Below are positions 7,413 to 8,600 of a DNA stretch of 8,600 nucleotides, one piece after another. The stretch is from Anaerolineae bacterium. GTDB lineage: Bacteria; Chloroflexota; Anaerolineae; JAADDB01. The stretch is taken from contig WGAA01000340.1 in assembly GCA_015489285.1 (NCBI GenBank), forward strand, positions 1 to 8,600, read 5' to 3'. Position 1 is the first letter of the stretch. Every line of letters begins with the position of its first letter. A program made the translations under genes and the position numbers. Under the pieces are notes generated by a model. The model saw only the letters and a list, made by a program, of their open reading frames with translations. It was not told where the DNA came from and did no database searches.

Positions 7413-7896
7413 AAGGCCACTCCTCATCGGGGATGACTCGCCACTCCTGCTCCTCAGGGTCGAAGTCGCTGATTTGTTCCAGGGGGAGTTTGATGTACTT
7501 GCCGTGCGCGGTTACGGCAACCGTCCCATCGGGGAGGAGGAGTTCCCCTTCCCCCTCAAAGATGCGACGGGTATCCTTGGTGACGCGCCCGATAACCCGA
7601 AGTTCCACGTTCAAGGGAACGGGTGCCTTGAAGCGCACGTGCAGCTCCACCGTCACGCCCCACACGCTATCCCCGTACTTGGTCATCAACGCCCGACCGA
7701 TGGTCTCGTCCAGGATAGCGGTGGCGATGCCGCCGTGCAAACGTCCGGGATACCCCTGGTGGATGTCCTGGGGCACGAAGCGGGCAAGAACCGAGCCGTC
7801 CTCCTGTTCGTAGAAGAAGGCTTTGAGGCCGGCGATGTTCTTCATCCCGCAGACGAAGCACATCTTGGAATTGGGTTGCTTGCGTACAACGGCCAT
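7393..7896 (-). CDS. PaaI-type hotdog-fold thioesterase family protein
   Basis: This 167-residue protein belongs to the 4HBT/PaaI hotdog superfamily, soluble enzymes that hydrolyse acyl-CoA thioesters. It starts with CFVCGMKNIAGL (13-24), an element typical of one PaaI-like subgroup. The core motif GRLHGGIATAILDE (51-64) follows; its His-Gly-Gly and the acidic pair D63/E64 lie where the family's active site is. A beta-rich second half holds VELHVRFKAPVPL (83-95). The last 25 residues or so are acidic and lie outside the core fold. The start has GAGGTG 5 bases upstream and follows rnhA by 33 bases. Its 3' end overlaps mce by 20 bases, which suggests an acyl-CoA substrate related to propionate or branched-chain metabolism. 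That link is inference. The substrate is unknown and some family members have no shown activity. Confidence 0.85.
   Translation of the reverse strand: MAVVRKQPNSKMCFVCGMKNIAGLKAFFYEQEDGSVLARFVPQDIHQGYPGRLHGGIATAILDETIGRALMTKYGDSVWGVTVELHVRFKAPVPLNVELRVIGRVTKDTRRIFEGEGELLLPDGTVAVTAHGKYIKLPLEQISDFDPEEQEWRVIPDEEWPYDTHTS
7420..7424 (-). promoter_or_regulatory. Shine-Dalgarno that decides the mce start
   Basis: AGGAG on the minus strand sits 7 bases before the ATG at 7412. It lies inside the reading frame that would result from the alternative ATG at 7427, which argues for the shorter mce product. The site is also inside the coding end of the upstream thioesterase gene. Confidence 0.65.
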
Positions 7897-7929
7897 ACCT
7901 GCACCTCGAAGGTCCCCTGGAGGGACGAT

Positions 7930-8406
7930 TCACGCCAAATCCGGGGGTGAAGATGCTGCCCGTTCCCGAAGGGCCTGACGCGCCGCGCGGTCGACCCGCT
8001 CGTTTTCCGCGTGCCCTGAATGCCCCTGAACCCAATGCCATGTGATATCGTGCCGTTGCACCTCCTTCCACAGCGCCTCCCACAAATCCCGGTTCTTCAC
8101 CGGCCGCTTCTTGCTCGTCCGCCACTGATTGCGTACCCACGTGGGCAGCCATTCCGTTATCCCACGGCGGAGGTACTGGGAGTCGGTGTAGAAGTCCACC
8201 CGGCATGGCCGATTCAAGGCACGCAAGGCCTCCACGGCCGCGCGCAGCTCCATGCGGTTGTTTGTGGTACGGCGGGCCGCGCCGGTCAACAACTTCTCAT
8301 GAGCATTGTACCGTAGCAGGGCAGCCCATCCCCCGGGGCCGGGATTCCCCCGACACGCGCCGTCGGTATAGATAATGACGTGTGGCTTTTCCTTGGAACG
8401 ATCCAT
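7930..8406 (-). CDS. rnhA: Ribonuclease HI
   Basis: RNase HI cuts the RNA strand of RNA:DNA hybrids, removing R-loops and replication primers in the cytoplasm. From the ATG at 8406 the product is 158 residues (E. coli 155). It shows IYTDGACRGNPGPGGWA (12-28) with D15, NNRMELRA (49-56) with E53, YTDSQY (73-78) with D75, the handle-like basic region around WRTSKKRPVKNRDLW (95-109), and VQGHSGHAENERVD (126-139) with H129 and D139. The full D-E-D-D set is therefore present. The open frame continues upstream to 8580, but that would run through the tRNA-Lys gene, its terminator and the promoter, so those 58 codons are not coding. GAGG lies 9 bases before the chosen ATG. It is the likely first gene of the minus-strand operon. 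Confidence 0.95.
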   Translation of the reverse strand: MDRSKEKPHVIIYTDGACRGNPGPGGWAALLRYNAHEKLLTGAARRTTNNRMELRAAVEALRALNRPCRVDFYTDSQYLRRGITEWLPTWVRNQWRTSKKRPVKNRDLWEALWKEVQRHDITWHWVQGHSGHAENERVDRAARQALRERAASSPPDLA

Positions 8407-8458
8407 CCTCACCGTCCTCACCGCATAGTTTCCGCCCGTCCGACACTCCGACCTCATC

Positions 8459-8464
8459 ATTATA
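8459..8464 (-). promoter_or_regulatory. Candidate -10 box of the rnhA operon promoter
   Basis: A perfect TATAAT lies on the minus strand between the tRNA terminator and rnhA. Transcription would start near 8452, giving a leader of about 45 bases before the ATG at 8406. I see no convincing -35 hexamer at 16-18 bases and no extended -10 TG at the right place. The call rests on the -10 match and the position after a strong terminator. Confidence 0.5.
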
Positions 8465-8516
8465 CCGCAAAGGTGAAAAGACCTCGGAGTCCGGAGTTCA
8501 CATCGTGGGAGGGGAT

Positions 8517-8551
8517 AAAAAAACGGACGGGAACGTGTTCCCGTCCGTTTT
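8517..8551 (-). terminator. Intrinsic terminator of the tRNA-Lys gene
   Basis: On the minus strand a near-perfect inverted repeat (arms 8537-8551 and 8520-8534, core CGGACGGGAA/TTCCCGTCCG, loop of about four bases) is followed by seven T residues (8523-8517). This is a textbook Rho-independent terminator. The A-rich 5' arm and the T-run extend the pairing, so partial function for opposing transcription is possible. Its first base is the final A of the tRNA CCA end. Transcription of rnhA should therefore need its own promoter. Confidence 0.92.
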
Positions 8552-8600
8552 GGTGAGGCGCGGAGGACTCGAACCCCCAACCCGCGGATTAAGAGTCCGC
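8551..8600 (-). tRNA. tRNA-Lys (anticodon CUU), 3' part
   Basis: The window ends inside this gene at tRNA position 27; the acceptor 5' strand and D-arm lie outside. Visible on the minus strand are the anticodon stem GCGGA/TCCGC with loop CTCTTAA (anticodon CTT at 8593-8591, A at position 37), a five-base variable loop GGGTT, the T-arm GGGGG-TTCGAGT-CCTCC, the acceptor 3' strand GCGCCTC, discriminator A and an encoded CCA (8553-8551). CUU reads lysine codon AAG. An intrinsic terminator follows directly. Confidence 0.93.

Noticed and set aside
8466..8500. Short repeated CGGAGT-like words upstream of the rnhA -10 box, considered as an operator
   Set aside because: The repeats are short, imperfect and made of GC-rich words common in this genome; no clear dyad is present.
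8407..8580. 58-codon N-terminal extension of rnhA
   Set aside because: It would cross the tRNA-Lys gene, its terminator and the TATAAT box; RNase HI proteins of normal length start at the ATG at 8406.

Overview
The window is a dense, GC-rich bacterial chromosome segment of ordinary housekeeping character. It holds eight protein genes plus the 3' part of a tRNA gene, and no stretch over 300 bases lacks a gene. Protein style, GC-rich codon use, a RecG with an N-terminal extension and the conserved motifs suggest a Chloroflexota bacterium of the Anaerolineae/Thermoflexia type. This is inferred by eye and not proved. I see no mobile element, CRISPR array, phage gene or toxin/defence gene.

Left part, plus strand (1-3279): the 3' part of recG (branch-migration helicase, its start lies before the window), coaD (phosphopantetheine adenylyltransferase) and a metallo-beta-lactamase-fold hydrolase of the glyoxalase II type. 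They are tightly packed. The coaD Shine-Dalgarno overlaps the recG stop, and coaD and the hydrolase share an ATGA overlap, so they look like one transcript.

Right part, minus strand (8600 down to 3245): the end of a tRNA-Lys(CUU) gene with encoded CCA runs straight into a strong intrinsic terminator. Next is a promoter candidate with a perfect TATAAT, followed by rnhA, a hotdog-fold thioesterase, mce (methylmalonyl-CoA epimerase), tsaD (t6A synthesis) and rlmD (rRNA uracil-C5 methyltransferase). The gaps are 33, -20, 36 and 10 bases, so these five probably form an operon. A second promoter (TTTACA-N16-GATAAT) lies after rlmD and would drive a GT87-type membrane glycosyltransferase, whose 3' end overlaps that of the hydrolase by 35 bases in convergent orientation.

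The genes cover DNA repair and RNA:DNA hybrid removal (recG, rnhA), RNA modification (tsaD, rlmD) and CoA chemistry (coaD, the thioesterase and mce). Several start codons were moved from the longest open frame on the basis of promoters, Shine-Dalgarno sites and family lengths. I found no convincing previously undescribed system. The points worth a second look are architectural: overlaps, a tRNA-abutting terminator, the RecG extension and the thioesterase/epimerase coupling.
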